Positions 1 through 7,189 of a DNA stretch of 44,320 bases are shown one piece after another. The notes below the pieces were generated by a model. The model searched no databases. It was not told the DNA's origin and worked only from the letters and a program-made list of their open reading frames with translations. This stretch comes from Streptomyces beihaiensis (GTDB lineage: Bacteria > Actinomycetota > Actinomycetes > Streptomycetales > Streptomycetaceae). Position 1 is the first letter of the stretch. The number at the start of each line of letters is the position of its first letter. A program made the translations under genes and the position numbers. The DNA lies in assembly GCF_026274175.1 (NCBI RefSeq), contig NZ_JAPHNL010000270.1, forward strand, positions 1-44,320, written 5' to 3'.

Positions 1-63
1 GCCACATGGACCGGCGCCTGCCCCACCTGCCACCGCGACATACCCACCCCGACATCAACCTGA
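1..63 (+). CDS. 3' end of an unidentified gene (partial)
   Basis: The first frame is open from the window edge to a TGA at 61-63 and ends in a short Cys-rich tail containing CPTCH, which looks like half of a zinc knuckle. A second plus frame (codons starting at position 3) is also open and stops with TAG at 75-77; its third-position GC is slightly higher. The coding frame therefore cannot be settled from so little sequence. Whichever is real, the gene converges on the methyltransferase that ends at 74. No family was recognised. Confidence 0.25.
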   Translation, partial: ATWTGACPTCHRDIPTPTST

Positions 64-73
64 CCAAGCACTA

Positions 74-844
74 CTAGTCGTCCGTCGGCTTCTGCCCGAG
101 GACGTGCAGCTGCGTGGCCACCGAGTGGAAGGCGGGCAGCTCCGCGGCGGCGGCCTCCAGGCGGAGCAGCTCCTGCAGGGCGCTCGGCTCGGTGTCCACG
201 AGGACGCCGGGCACGAGGTCGGCGAAGACCCGCACGCCGTGCACCGCCCCGACGTCGACGCCCGCGTCGGAGACGAGCTGGGTGAGCTGCTCGGCGGTGA
301 AGCGCCGCGGCACCGGGTCGCCCTCGCCCCAGCGCCCCGCCGGGTCGTCGAGTGCGTGGCGGGCCTCCTTGAAGTGCCCGGCGAGGGCCCGCGCGAGCAC
401 GGCGCCGCCGAGGCCCGCGCCCAGCAGGCTCAGGACGCCGCCGGGGCGCAGTGCTCCCACCGCGTTGCGCACGCCCTCCGCGGGTTCCTCGACGTACTCC
501 AGGACACCGTGGCACAGCACCGCGTCGTACCCGGCACGCTCGACGACGTCGAAGAGGCCCGATACGTCGCCCTGCACCCCGCGGACCCGGTCGGCGACCC
601 CGGCCTCGGCCGCTCGGCGCTCCAGGGCGAACAGCGCGTTCGGGCTGGGGTCGACGACCGTGACGTGGTGGCCGAGGCGGGCGACCGGCACCGCGAAGTT
701 GCCGCTGCCGCCGCCGGTGTCCAGGACGTCGAGCGCCTGGCGCCCGGTCGCCTTGACGCGTCGGTCGAGGGCGTCCCTGAGGACCTCCCAGACCACGGCG
801 GTACGCAGTGCTGCGCGAGGGCGGGCGGGCATCGGGTCCGGCAC
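74..844 (-). CDS. class I SAM-dependent methyltransferase
   Basis: This 256-residue protein has a Rossmann methyltransferase fold. Motif I is VLDTGGGSGNFAV (about residues 40-52), the acidic end of strand 2 is VTVVDPSP (about 61-68), and a motif IV-like DAVLCHGVLEYVEEP follows at about 107-121. These are typical of the Methyltransf_11/25 group related to UbiE and SmtA. The GTG at 842-844 is preceded by GAGGAG at a good distance; an ATG four codons inside is the alternative. It lies 122 nt downstream of the HEPN-protein gene on the same strand, so the two may be co-transcribed. The substrate cannot be inferred. The lack of membrane segments suggests a cytoplasmic enzyme acting on a small molecule or tRNA. 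Confidence 0.85.
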   Translation of the reverse strand: MPDPMPARPRAALRTAVVWEVLRDALDRRVKATGRQALDVLDTGGGSGNFAVPVARLGHHVTVVDPSPNALFALERRAAEAGVADRVRGVQGDVSGLFDVVERAGYDAVLCHGVLEYVEEPAEGVRNAVGALRPGGVLSLLGAGLGGAVLARALAGHFKEARHALDDPAGRWGEGDPVPRRFTAEQLTQLVSDAGVDVGAVHGVRVFADLVPGVLVDTEPSALQELLRLEAAAAELPAFHSVATQLHVLGQKPTDD

Positions 845-966
845 GGCTGGTGACTCCTCGGCGCGGCTCCGGCTGGTGGCGGAGCAGGTACTGGTTCGGG
901 CGACTCCACCCTAATGGGCGGGGGCGGGCCGACCGTGCCAACGGTGCGTGCCGTTCCGTGTCCGCC

Positions 967-1536
967 TCAGCCCGCGTCGGGTACCTCCTTTCCCGCCGCG
1001 GCCGCGTCCTCGTCGGGGCGGGGCCCGGGGAGCACGGGCTGCGGGACGAGCATGCGCTCGACCATGCGGAGGAACATCGCCACGTCGCGCACCAGGTCGT
1101 CGGCGTCGCGGGCACTGGCCGCGCCGCGTATGCCCGCCTCCGCGCGGGCGCGCCGGGTGGCTCCGGAGGCGAACAGGGCGCTCCACTCGGTCAGCTCGGG
1201 AGCCGTCTCGGGCAGCACCTCCCAGGCGCTACGGATCCGGGCACGGCGACGGGGCGTGGACTCGGGGCGGCCACGGACGGCGAGGACGGCGGCCGCGGCG
1301 CGCAGTGCGGCGAGGTGGGCCGTGGCGTACCGCTCGTTGGGCGAGGCAAGGGTGGTGGACTCGTCGAGCCCCGCGCGGGCCTGGGCGAGCAGGTCGAGCG
1401 CGGCGGGCGGGGCGCCGGCCCGGCGGGGCACCGGGTGAATGTCGCTCGCGGGTCCGGTCGGTAAGGGGGCAGGGCCGGTGGCACGGCGGCGTGCCGCGGC
1501 CGCGGCGGATGTGCCGGGCGCCGGATGTGCAGCCAT
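967..1536 (-). CDS. SAV_6107-family HEPN-domain protein
   Basis: This 189-residue, all-alpha, Ala/Arg-rich protein resembles the actinobacterial SAV_6107-like HEPN family. The ATG at 1536 has a perfect AGGAGG six bases upstream, so the 20 extra codons open further upstream are not used. HEPN domains often act as RNases in toxin systems. An R-x4-H pattern (RYATAH, in the helix after SPNE) is present, but it lies in the first conserved helix rather than the usual C-terminal helix, so nuclease activity is only a guess. No antitoxin-like partner is adjacent. The neighbours are a methyltransferase downstream and, divergently, the ABC/YhgE operon. The function is unknown. Confidence 0.75.
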   Translation of the reverse strand: MAAHPAPGTSAAAAARRRATGPAPLPTGPASDIHPVPRRAGAPPAALDLLAQARAGLDESTTLASPNERYATAHLAALRAAAAVLAVRGRPESTPRRRARIRSAWEVLPETAPELTEWSALFASGATRRARAEAGIRGAASARDADDLVRDVAMFLRMVERMLVPQPVLPGPRPDEDAAAAGKEVPDAG

Positions 1537-1626
1537 GACGAACCTCCTGTCGTCTCTGTGACGGCTCTGTGGCCGTATGTGCCCATCGTGGGGCACGCCA
1601 CTGACAATCGGCCCTGACCTGGGGCT

Positions 1627-1677
1627 TTGCTTCGATCGAAGGTTCGGGCTAGTTTTTGCACTGACCAGTCAGTTCAA
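1627..1677 (+). promoter_or_regulatory. promoter with TetR-type operator for the ABC/YhgE/TetR operon
   Basis: TTGCTT at 1627-1632 and TAGTTT at 1650-1655 are separated by 17 nt and make a good sigma70/HrdB-type promoter. Directly after the -10 lies an inverted repeat at 1656-1677. Its two 10-nt arms match at 9 of 10 positions, the core is ACTGAC-CA-GTCAGT, and the centre is at 1666/1667. The expected transcription start (about 1662) is inside it, so a bound repressor would block initiation. A perfect 10-bp palindrome, TTCGATCGAA (1631-1640), overlaps the end of the -35 and the spacer and could be a second site. The obvious ligand is the TetR protein encoded third in the same operon. Confidence 0.65.
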
Positions 1678-1693
1678 TGAGTGTGGGGCTGCC

Positions 1694-2545
1694 GTGGACA
1701 CGGCGTGCCGGGAGGGCGGCACGGCCGTCACCGCCGAGGGATTCGGGTTGAAGGGGCCACGCGGCTGGGCGTTCCGCGGCATCGACGCCGAGGCGCCCGC
1801 GGGATCGCTGGTCGCGGTCGCGGGGCCGTCCGGCAGCGGCCGCACCTGCCTGCTCCTCGCCCTGACGGGCCGGATGCGCCCGACCGAGGGGACGGCCACG
1901 GTCGGCGGCCTGCGCCTGCCGCAGCAGATGGCCGCCGTCCGCCGAATGAGCGCGCTCGCGCACGTACCCGGGGTGACCGACCTCGACCCGGCCCTGACCG
2001 TCGCCGAGCATCTGCGCGAACGGGCGCTGCTGCAGCGTCGCTTCGACGGTTCGCTGCGCGGGCTGCTGCGACCGCGCGCCGAGCGGGCCGCGGCGGCGCG
2101 GTCGCGCGTCGACACCGCGCTGGCCACCGCCGGACTCGACCCCGACGCGCTGCCCAAGGGCCCGCGGACCGCCGTAAGGGACCTGGAGCGAGTGGAGGCG
2201 CTGCGCCTCTCGCTCGCTCTCGCGCTCGTCGGCCGCCCCCGCCTGATCGGTGTCGACGACACCGACCTGAAGCTCGGGGACGCCGAGCGGAACGAGGTCT
2301 GGGGCCAGTTGCGGGCCGTCACCGGCGCGGGCGTCACCGTCGTCGCCGTGTGCAGCGAGCCGCCCCCGGGCGCGGTCGTCGTGCCGACCACACCGCCCTG
2401 CCGCCCGACCGGCGCCGACTGCACCGACTGCACCGACAGCACCGACAGCACCGACAGCACCGACAGCACCGACGACATCGACCGCACCACCGACGACACC
2501 GACAAGGAGACGGCCGATGCGCTCGCCGAAGCTGGCCGCGCTTGA
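1694..2545 (+). CDS. degenerate ABC-type ATP-binding protein, partner of YhgE/Pip protein
   Basis: This 283-residue protein has the outline of an ABC ATPase, but its key motifs are altered. The Walker A is GPSGSGRT (residues 44-51), with Arg where the catalytic Lys should be. The signature region (VRDLERVEAL, about 161-170) has no LSGGQ. The Walker B ends in VDDT (about 187-190) instead of DEPT. The tail (about 243-268) is a CTD/STD repeat encoded by a 9-bp tandem repeat. The GTG at 1694 is chosen because homology begins soon after and the operator lies just upstream. The gene overlaps the YhgE/Pip gene by 29 nt, so the two are translationally coupled. It probably serves that membrane protein, although strong ATP hydrolysis is doubtful. 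Confidence 0.75.
   Translation: MDTACREGGTAVTAEGFGLKGPRGWAFRGIDAEAPAGSLVAVAGPSGSGRTCLLLALTGRMRPTEGTATVGGLRLPQQMAAVRRMSALAHVPGVTDLDPALTVAEHLRERALLQRRFDGSLRGLLRPRAERAAAARSRVDTALATAGLDPDALPKGPRTAVRDLERVEALRLSLALALVGRPRLIGVDDTDLKLGDAERNEVWGQLRAVTGAGVTVVAVCSEPPPGAVVVPTTPPCRPTGADCTDCTDSTDSTDSTDSTDDIDRTTDDTDKETADALAEAGRA
2412..2474 (+). repeat. 9-bp tandem repeat encoding an STD/CTD tail
   Basis: Six consecutive 9-bp units (consensus GCACCGACA) run from 2421 to 2474, preceded by one diverged unit at 2412-2420. They encode Cys/Ser-Thr-Asp tripeptides near the C-terminus of the ABC-type protein. Whole-codon units keep the frame, so slippage would change tail length without disrupting the gene or the overlapping start of the next gene. 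Confidence 0.9.
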
Positions 2546-4601
2546 GCTGAGGCGCTTCGGCAGAGGGAAGCTGCCGCGCGCCGCGCTCGTCGCCCTTCTG
2601 CTGCTGCCGCTGCTCTACGGGGCGCTGTACCTGTGGTCCTTCTGGGACCCGTACGGCAGGCTCGACAAGATCCCCGTGGCGCTCGTCAACGACGACCGGG
2701 GAGCGACCGCGGCGGGCCAGAAGATCCACGCGGGCGACGACATCACCAAGGGGCTGCGCGACAGTGACACCTTCGACTGGCACCAGGTCAGCGCGGCGCA
2801 GGCCGAGAAGGGCGTGGAGGACGGCACGTACTACCTGTCGCTGACCATGCCCGAGGACTTCAGTGAGCGCATCGCCTCCAGCTCGGGCGCCTCGCCGGAG
2901 ACCGGCGCCCTTCAGGTGCGGACGAACGACGCGAACAACTACATCGTCGGGCAGATATCCCGCACGGTCTTCTCCGAGGTGCGCTCCGCCGCCTCCACGC
3001 ACGCGTCCCGCTCGTTCCTCGACAAGATCTTCATCTCCTTCTCGGACATCCACGACGCGACCAAGCGGGCGGCGAAGGGCGCCGACCGGCTCAAGGGCGG
3101 CATCGGCAAGGCCGAGAAGGGCTCGAAGGACCTGGCCGCCGGGCTCAAGGAGGCCAAGAAGGGCAGCGGCGACCTGGCCGCCGGGCTGAAGAAACTCGAC
3201 AAGGGCGCCGGTGACCTGGAGACGGGCTCCCGGCAGGTCGCCGACGGCACGCAGGAACTGGCCGACAAGGTCAACGGTGCCGCCGGCAAGGTGCGTCCGT
3301 TCCTCAAGCACGACAAGAAGGCCATCGGCGACACCGCTCGGCTCGTCGCCGACTCCGCCAAGGGGGTCCGCGACAACCTCGACGACCTGGTGAAGGCCGC
3401 ACCGATCGCACGCAAGGGCGCCCACGCGAGTTCGGACGTGCTGGCCGCCGTCTACAAGGCGCGCTGCGAGAAGGCGCTGATCGACGACCCGGCCTGCGCG
3501 GACCTGAAGAAGGCGAAGACGGCGGCCGCCGACGTGGCCACGGTCTCCGACGACCTCGACACGCTCGTCCAGGACGAGCACGGCGACCTCGGCGTCATGG
3601 ACAGGCATCTGGCCGCGCTCCAGAAGCAGTCCGAGGCGCTCGCCGAACACGCCCCCACGCTCGACAAGGACGTCGACGACGCGGTCGCCCGGATCAACAA
3701 GCTCAACAAGGGCGCGGCCGAGGTCGCCGCGGGCGCCAAGAGGCTGCACACCGGCCTGGGCACCGCGAAGACCGGCTCCACCGACCTCGACACCGGGGTG
3801 GGCAGGCTGAAGACCGGGGCGTACGACCTCAAGGGCGGCATGTTCAAGCTCGCCGACGGCTCGGGGAAACTCGCGGGCGGGCTGCACGACGGCGTGAAGA
3901 AGATCCCCGACTACGACAAGAAGGACCGCGACCAGCGCACCCGGGTGATGGCCGACCCGGTTCGACTGGCGGCGCGGGCGCTGCACAAGGCGCCCAACTA
4001 CGGCACCGGTTTCGCCCCGTACTTCATCCCGCTCTCCCTGTGGGTGGGCGCCATGGTCGCCTACATGCTGATCCAGCCGCTCAACCGGCGCGCGCTCGCC
4101 GTCGGCGCGTCCTCGTGGCGGGTGACGCTCGCCGGCTGGCTGCCCGTCGCCGCGCTCGGCGTCCTCCAGGTGGCGGCCCTGATGGCGGTGCTCCACTGGG
4201 CGCTCGGACTGCGGATGCTGCACGCGGCCGGAACGATCGGCTTCCTCGCCCTGGTGACGGCGTGCTTCGCGGCGCTCGTGCAGTGGCTCAACGCGCGCTT
4301 CGGCGCCGCCGGGCGAATCCTGGTCCTCGCGTTCCTGATGCTGCAGCTGACGTCCGCGGGCGGCACGTATCCGGTGCAGACCAGCCCCGGCTTCTTCAAC
4401 GCGCTCCACCCGTTCCTGCCGATGAGCTACGTCGTCGAGGCGCTGCGACGGCTCATCACGGGCGGCGGGCTCGGGCCCGTGTGGCAGGCGTGCGCGGTCC
4501 TCGCCGCGTTCACCGCGGGGGCGCTGGCCCTCACCGCCGTGACGGCCCGCCGCAAACAGGTGTGGACCCTCGACCGGCTGCACCCGGAGCTGAGCCTGTG
4601 A
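2517..4601 (+). CDS. YhgE/Pip family membrane protein
   Basis: This 694-residue protein has the YhgE/Pip architecture. One N-terminal membrane helix (about 22-44, LLLLPLLYGALYLWSFW) is followed by a long extracytoplasmic part rich in coiled coil with recurring heptad-like blocks (AAGLKEAKKGSGDLAAGLKK type, about 185-250 and 385-460). From about residue 498 there are five or six membrane helices. The family includes phage infection protein Pip of Lactococcus and EsaA of type VII secretion, and its fold resembles ABC-2 permeases. The ATG at 2517 follows AAGGAGA and overlaps the upstream gene by 29 nt. The TetR gene follows after 20-35 nt, so the three form one operon. Export of a lipid, peptide or drug is plausible; the substrate is unknown. 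Confidence 0.88.
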   Translation: MRSPKLAALELRRFGRGKLPRAALVALLLLPLLYGALYLWSFWDPYGRLDKIPVALVNDDRGATAAGQKIHAGDDITKGLRDSDTFDWHQVSAAQAEKGVEDGTYYLSLTMPEDFSERIASSSGASPETGALQVRTNDANNYIVGQISRTVFSEVRSAASTHASRSFLDKIFISFSDIHDATKRAAKGADRLKGGIGKAEKGSKDLAAGLKEAKKGSGDLAAGLKKLDKGAGDLETGSRQVADGTQELADKVNGAAGKVRPFLKHDKKAIGDTARLVADSAKGVRDNLDDLVKAAPIARKGAHASSDVLAAVYKARCEKALIDDPACADLKKAKTAAADVATVSDDLDTLVQDEHGDLGVMDRHLAALQKQSEALAEHAPTLDKDVDDAVARINKLNKGAAEVAAGAKRLHTGLGTAKTGSTDLDTGVGRLKTGAYDLKGGMFKLADGSGKLAGGLHDGVKKIPDYDKKDRDQRTRVMADPVRLAARALHKAPNYGTGFAPYFIPLSLWVGAMVAYMLIQPLNRRALAVGASSWRVTLAGWLPVAALGVLQVAALMAVLHWALGLRMLHAAGTIGFLALVTACFAALVQWLNARFGAAGRILVLAFLMLQLTSAGGTYPVQTSPGFFNALHPFLPMSYVVEALRRLITGGGLGPVWQACAVLAAFTAGALALTAVTARRKQVWTLDRLHPELSL

Positions 4602-4621
4602 GCGCGCCCGGGAGGCGGCCT

Positions 4622-5263
4622 GTGAGAATCGGGGCCATGGAAAGCAGCACACGGCGCCAGGCCACCCGGCAGAAGCTCTACGAGGCCGCTGTCACGCTCA
4701 TCGCGGAGCAGGGATTCTCCGCGACGACGGTCGACGAGATCGCCGAACGCGCCGGGGTCGCGAAGGGCACGGTCTACTACAACTTCGCCAGCAAGTCCGT
4801 CCTCTTCGAGGAGCTGCTGCGGCACGGTGTCGGCCTCCTCACCGCGTCACTGCGTGACGCGGCGCAGAAGGCGGAGGCGGAGGGCGGCAGCAAGGTCGAC
4901 GCCCTGGACGCGATGATCCGCGCCGGTCTGGTCTTCATCGACCAGTACCCGGCCTTCACCCAGCTCTACGTCGCCGAGCTGTGGCGCACCAACCGTGCGT
5001 GGCAGTCCACGCTCGCCGTGGTCCGCCAGGAGGCGGTGGCGGTCGTGGAGGGAGTGCTGCGCGGCGCCGTGGACAGCGGCGAGCTGAGCGAGGAGATCGA
5101 CATCCCGCTCACCGCGGCGGCGCTGGTGGGCATGGTCCTGGTGGCCGCCCTCGACTGGCAGGCGTTCCAGCCCGAGCGCTCCCTGGACGACGTGCACGCC
5201 GCCCTCTCCCTGCTGCTCCAGGGCCGGGTGGGTGGCAGCCAGCCGCTGACCGGCAGGGCCTGA
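4622..5263 (+). CDS. TetR/AcrR family transcriptional regulator
   Basis: This is a TetR repressor of about 210 residues. The DNA-binding domain is at the N-terminus (AAVTLIAEQGFSATTVDEIA, then AGVAKGTVYYNF with recognition-helix residues TVYYNFASK), and a variable ligand-binding domain follows. The GTG at 4622 has GGAGG six bases upstream (4611-4615); the ATG at 4637 is a possible alternative with a poorer site. It is the last gene of the ABC-YhgE operon and the likely reader of the inverted repeat at 1656-1677, which would make the operon autoregulated and induced by a ligand related to its transport or stress function. The ligand is unknown. Confidence 0.9.
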   Translation: MRIGAMESSTRRQATRQKLYEAAVTLIAEQGFSATTVDEIAERAGVAKGTVYYNFASKSVLFEELLRHGVGLLTASLRDAAQKAEAEGGSKVDALDAMIRAGLVFIDQYPAFTQLYVAELWRTNRAWQSTLAVVRQEAVAVVEGVLRGAVDSGELSEEIDIPLTAAALVGMVLVAALDWQAFQPERSLDDVHAALSLLLQGRVGGSQPLTGRA

Positions 5264-5291
5264 CGCGGCGCGCCGGTCCGGCAGGGCCTGA
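5250..5291 (+). repeat. 14-bp direct repeat spanning the TetR stop codon
   Basis: CCGGCAGGGCCTGA occurs at 5250-5263, where it contains the TetR stop codon, and again at 5278-5291. It looks like a small local duplication. Confidence 0.8.
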
Positions 5292-5679
5292 TGGTCCCAG
5301 GCCGCACCGGACCGGCGCATCCCCCGTACTCCCCCGTACTCCCCCGTCGGCCCCCGTTCCGTCTCCGCCGGGTCCCCCGTGCCTCGCTCCCGCCCTCGCG
5401 GGCGAGAGGAGCGGCCAAGGGCCGGACCGTTCCGCCGCCCCGTGTCGGCGGTGCCGGTCCCGCGCCCTCCGCGTGGCCTCCACTCTCCCGTCCTCACAGG
5501 TCGCGGCCCATCCGCGTACCTACTCATCTCGCCGCCTAGGTACGGATACTCAGACGTGCGCGCTCGTGCCCAGGCGCGGACCGTGTCCACCTGGTCACGA
5601 GCATGTCCGTCGGCCCGCCTCGCGCGGCGGATCAGGCGGTTCCCGCGCCCGCGCGCGCGGCGTTGTCAGTGGGGGCCGA
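5264..5679. other. gene-free stretch between tetR and the CrtI-like gene
   Basis: No convincing gene was found here on either strand; the open frames are Arg/Pro-rich with no family resemblance. It holds the 14-bp repeat copy at 5278-5291 and a run of CCCCCGTACT decamers at 5321-5340 with two diverged copies after it. No strong terminator hairpin with a T-tract was seen. The spacing suggests that the flavoprotein gene has its own promoter. Confidence 0.5.
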
Positions 5680-5685
5680 TAAGGT
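5680..5685 (+). promoter_or_regulatory. -10 element for leaderless CrtI-like gene
   Basis: TAAGGT ends 7 nt before the ATG at 5693, which places the transcription start at or next to the start codon. No Shine-Dalgarno lies in between. Confidence 0.45.
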
Positions 5686-5692
5686 CCCTGGC

Positions 5693-7189
5693 ATGGCACG
5701 AATTGCGGTGATCGGCGCTGGGATGGGCGCCATGGCGGCCGCCGCTCGGCTGGCCACGGCGGGCCACCGGCCGGTGGTCTTCGAGCGCGCGTCGACGTAC
5801 GGCGGGGCGGTGGGCAGGTTCGAGCGCGAGGGCTTCGCGTTCGACACGGGCCCCGGCCTGCTCCAGCTGCCCGCCGTCTACCGCGACCTGTTCGTCAAGA
5901 CCGGCAAGGAACAGCTGGAGGACGTGGTCGGCCTCACCCAGGTCGAGCCGGCGGTGCGGCACGTGTTCGCGGACGGCTCGGTGGCGGATCTGCCCAACGC
6001 ACGCCGCGCGGGCGTCGCGGAGGCGCTGGACGCGGTGGTCGGTACGGGTGCGGGCGCGCGCTGGTCGGCGTTCATGAACCGGGCGCGGGAGGCGTGGGAC
6101 CGCTCCCGTCGACCGCTGCTCGAGGAGCCGCTGTGGCCGAACTGGCAGGTGCTCGCCGAGCGTGAGCCGTATCCGGCCGTGGTCCGGCGTCGTCTGCTGC
6201 GCGCCGACCGGGTGGCGACGACGCTGACGGAGATCGGAGAGTTCGAGCTGGGCCGCGAGCCGCGACTGGTGGCGCTGTTGGAGCAGTACGCGCTGGCGCA
6301 GGGCCTCGATCCGCGCACGGCCCCGGCGTCCGCGGCCGTGCTGCCGTACATGGAGCAGACCTTCGGCACCTGGGCGGTGCGCGGCGGCCTGCGGGCGCTC
6401 GCCGACGCGCTGCACGAGCGCTGCCTGCGGCGCAAGGTCGAGTTCCGGTTCGACGCCCCGGTGGCGCGCGTCGTGGAGAAGGACGGGCAGGCGGCCGGGG
6501 TCGAGCTCGCGGACGGCTCGGTCGAGGAGGCCGAGTTCGTGGTGGCGGGCGTGGCACCGGGCGCGCTCGACCGGCTCGTGGCGGGCCGGGCGGTGCGGGG
6601 CGCGCCGGACCCGCAGCCCGAGGCGTCGCTGCCCAGCCGTCTGACGGTGCACCTGGCCCTGCGCGGCGCACGCCCCGACGGCACGCCGTACCGCGCGGTG
6701 GTGCACACGACGGACCGGGCCGCCGAGCTGGCCTGGCTCTTCGACGGCGCCGCGCGACCGCAGAGCCCGACCGTCGCGGTACTGCGGCCGGACGACCTCT
6801 CCCTGGTGCCGGACGCGGAGCATGAGGCGGTGACGCTGACGGTGACCGTGCCGCCGCACGCGCGCGTGGGCGAGGAGGACGTCGACGCGGTCCTGTCGGC
6901 GGCTGAGCGGGCCGTGCCCGCGCTGCGTGACCGTCTGCTGTGGCAGGAGATACGGACACCTCGGGACATCGCCGAGGCGACCGGGGCGGTCGGGGGCGCG
7001 GTGCCCGCCCCCGCGCTCGCGGCGGCCGGGGGACAGCGGCTGCACCCGTCGAACACCACGGCCGTCGAGGGCCTGTTCACGGTCGGCGGCTGGTCCCATC
7101 CCGGGGGCGGGCTGCCGCACGCGGGCATGTCGGGCGCGCTGGTCGCGGGGCTGATCGTGGAGGGGTCGGAGTTCCGCGGCTCGCAGTGA
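5693..7189 (+). CDS. FAD-dependent CrtI/phytoene desaturase-like oxidoreductase
   Basis: This 498-residue flavoprotein begins with an FAD dinucleotide-binding motif, IAVIGAGMGAMAAAARL (residues 3-19), then E-R (about 32-33) at the end of strand 2. It ends with the CrtI-type closing motif GLFTVGGWSHPGGGLPHAG (about 464-482). The middle has NAD(P)/FAD amino-oxidase features. It resembles carotenoid desaturases and RetSat-like enzymes, but no phytoene synthase, cyclase or prenyl synthase is nearby, so a role in carotenoid synthesis is not supported. The ATG at 5693 sits 7 nt after TAAGGT and has no Shine-Dalgarno. Its stop codon abuts the stop of the convergent membrane-protein gene (TGATCA, 7187-7192). 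Confidence 0.85.
   Translation: MARIAVIGAGMGAMAAAARLATAGHRPVVFERASTYGGAVGRFEREGFAFDTGPGLLQLPAVYRDLFVKTGKEQLEDVVGLTQVEPAVRHVFADGSVADLPNARRAGVAEALDAVVGTGAGARWSAFMNRAREAWDRSRRPLLEEPLWPNWQVLAEREPYPAVVRRRLLRADRVATTLTEIGEFELGREPRLVALLEQYALAQGLDPRTAPASAAVLPYMEQTFGTWAVRGGLRALADALHERCLRRKVEFRFDAPVARVVEKDGQAAGVELADGSVEEAEFVVAGVAPGALDRLVAGRAVRGAPDPQPEASLPSRLTVHLALRGARPDGTPYRAVVHTTDRAAELAWLFDGAARPQSPTVAVLRPDDLSLVPDAEHEAVTLTVTVPPHARVGEEDVDAVLSAAERAVPALRDRLLWQEIRTPRDIAEATGAVGGAVPAPALAAAGGQRLHPSNTTAVEGLFTVGGWSHPGGGLPHAGMSGALVAGLIVEGSEFRGSQ

Noticed and set aside
2334-4652. 772-residue open frame opposite the YhgE/Pip gene
   Set aside because: It is an Arg/Gly/Val-rich mirror of the YhgE/Pip gene with no family motif. 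Long antisense frames are expected at this GC content.
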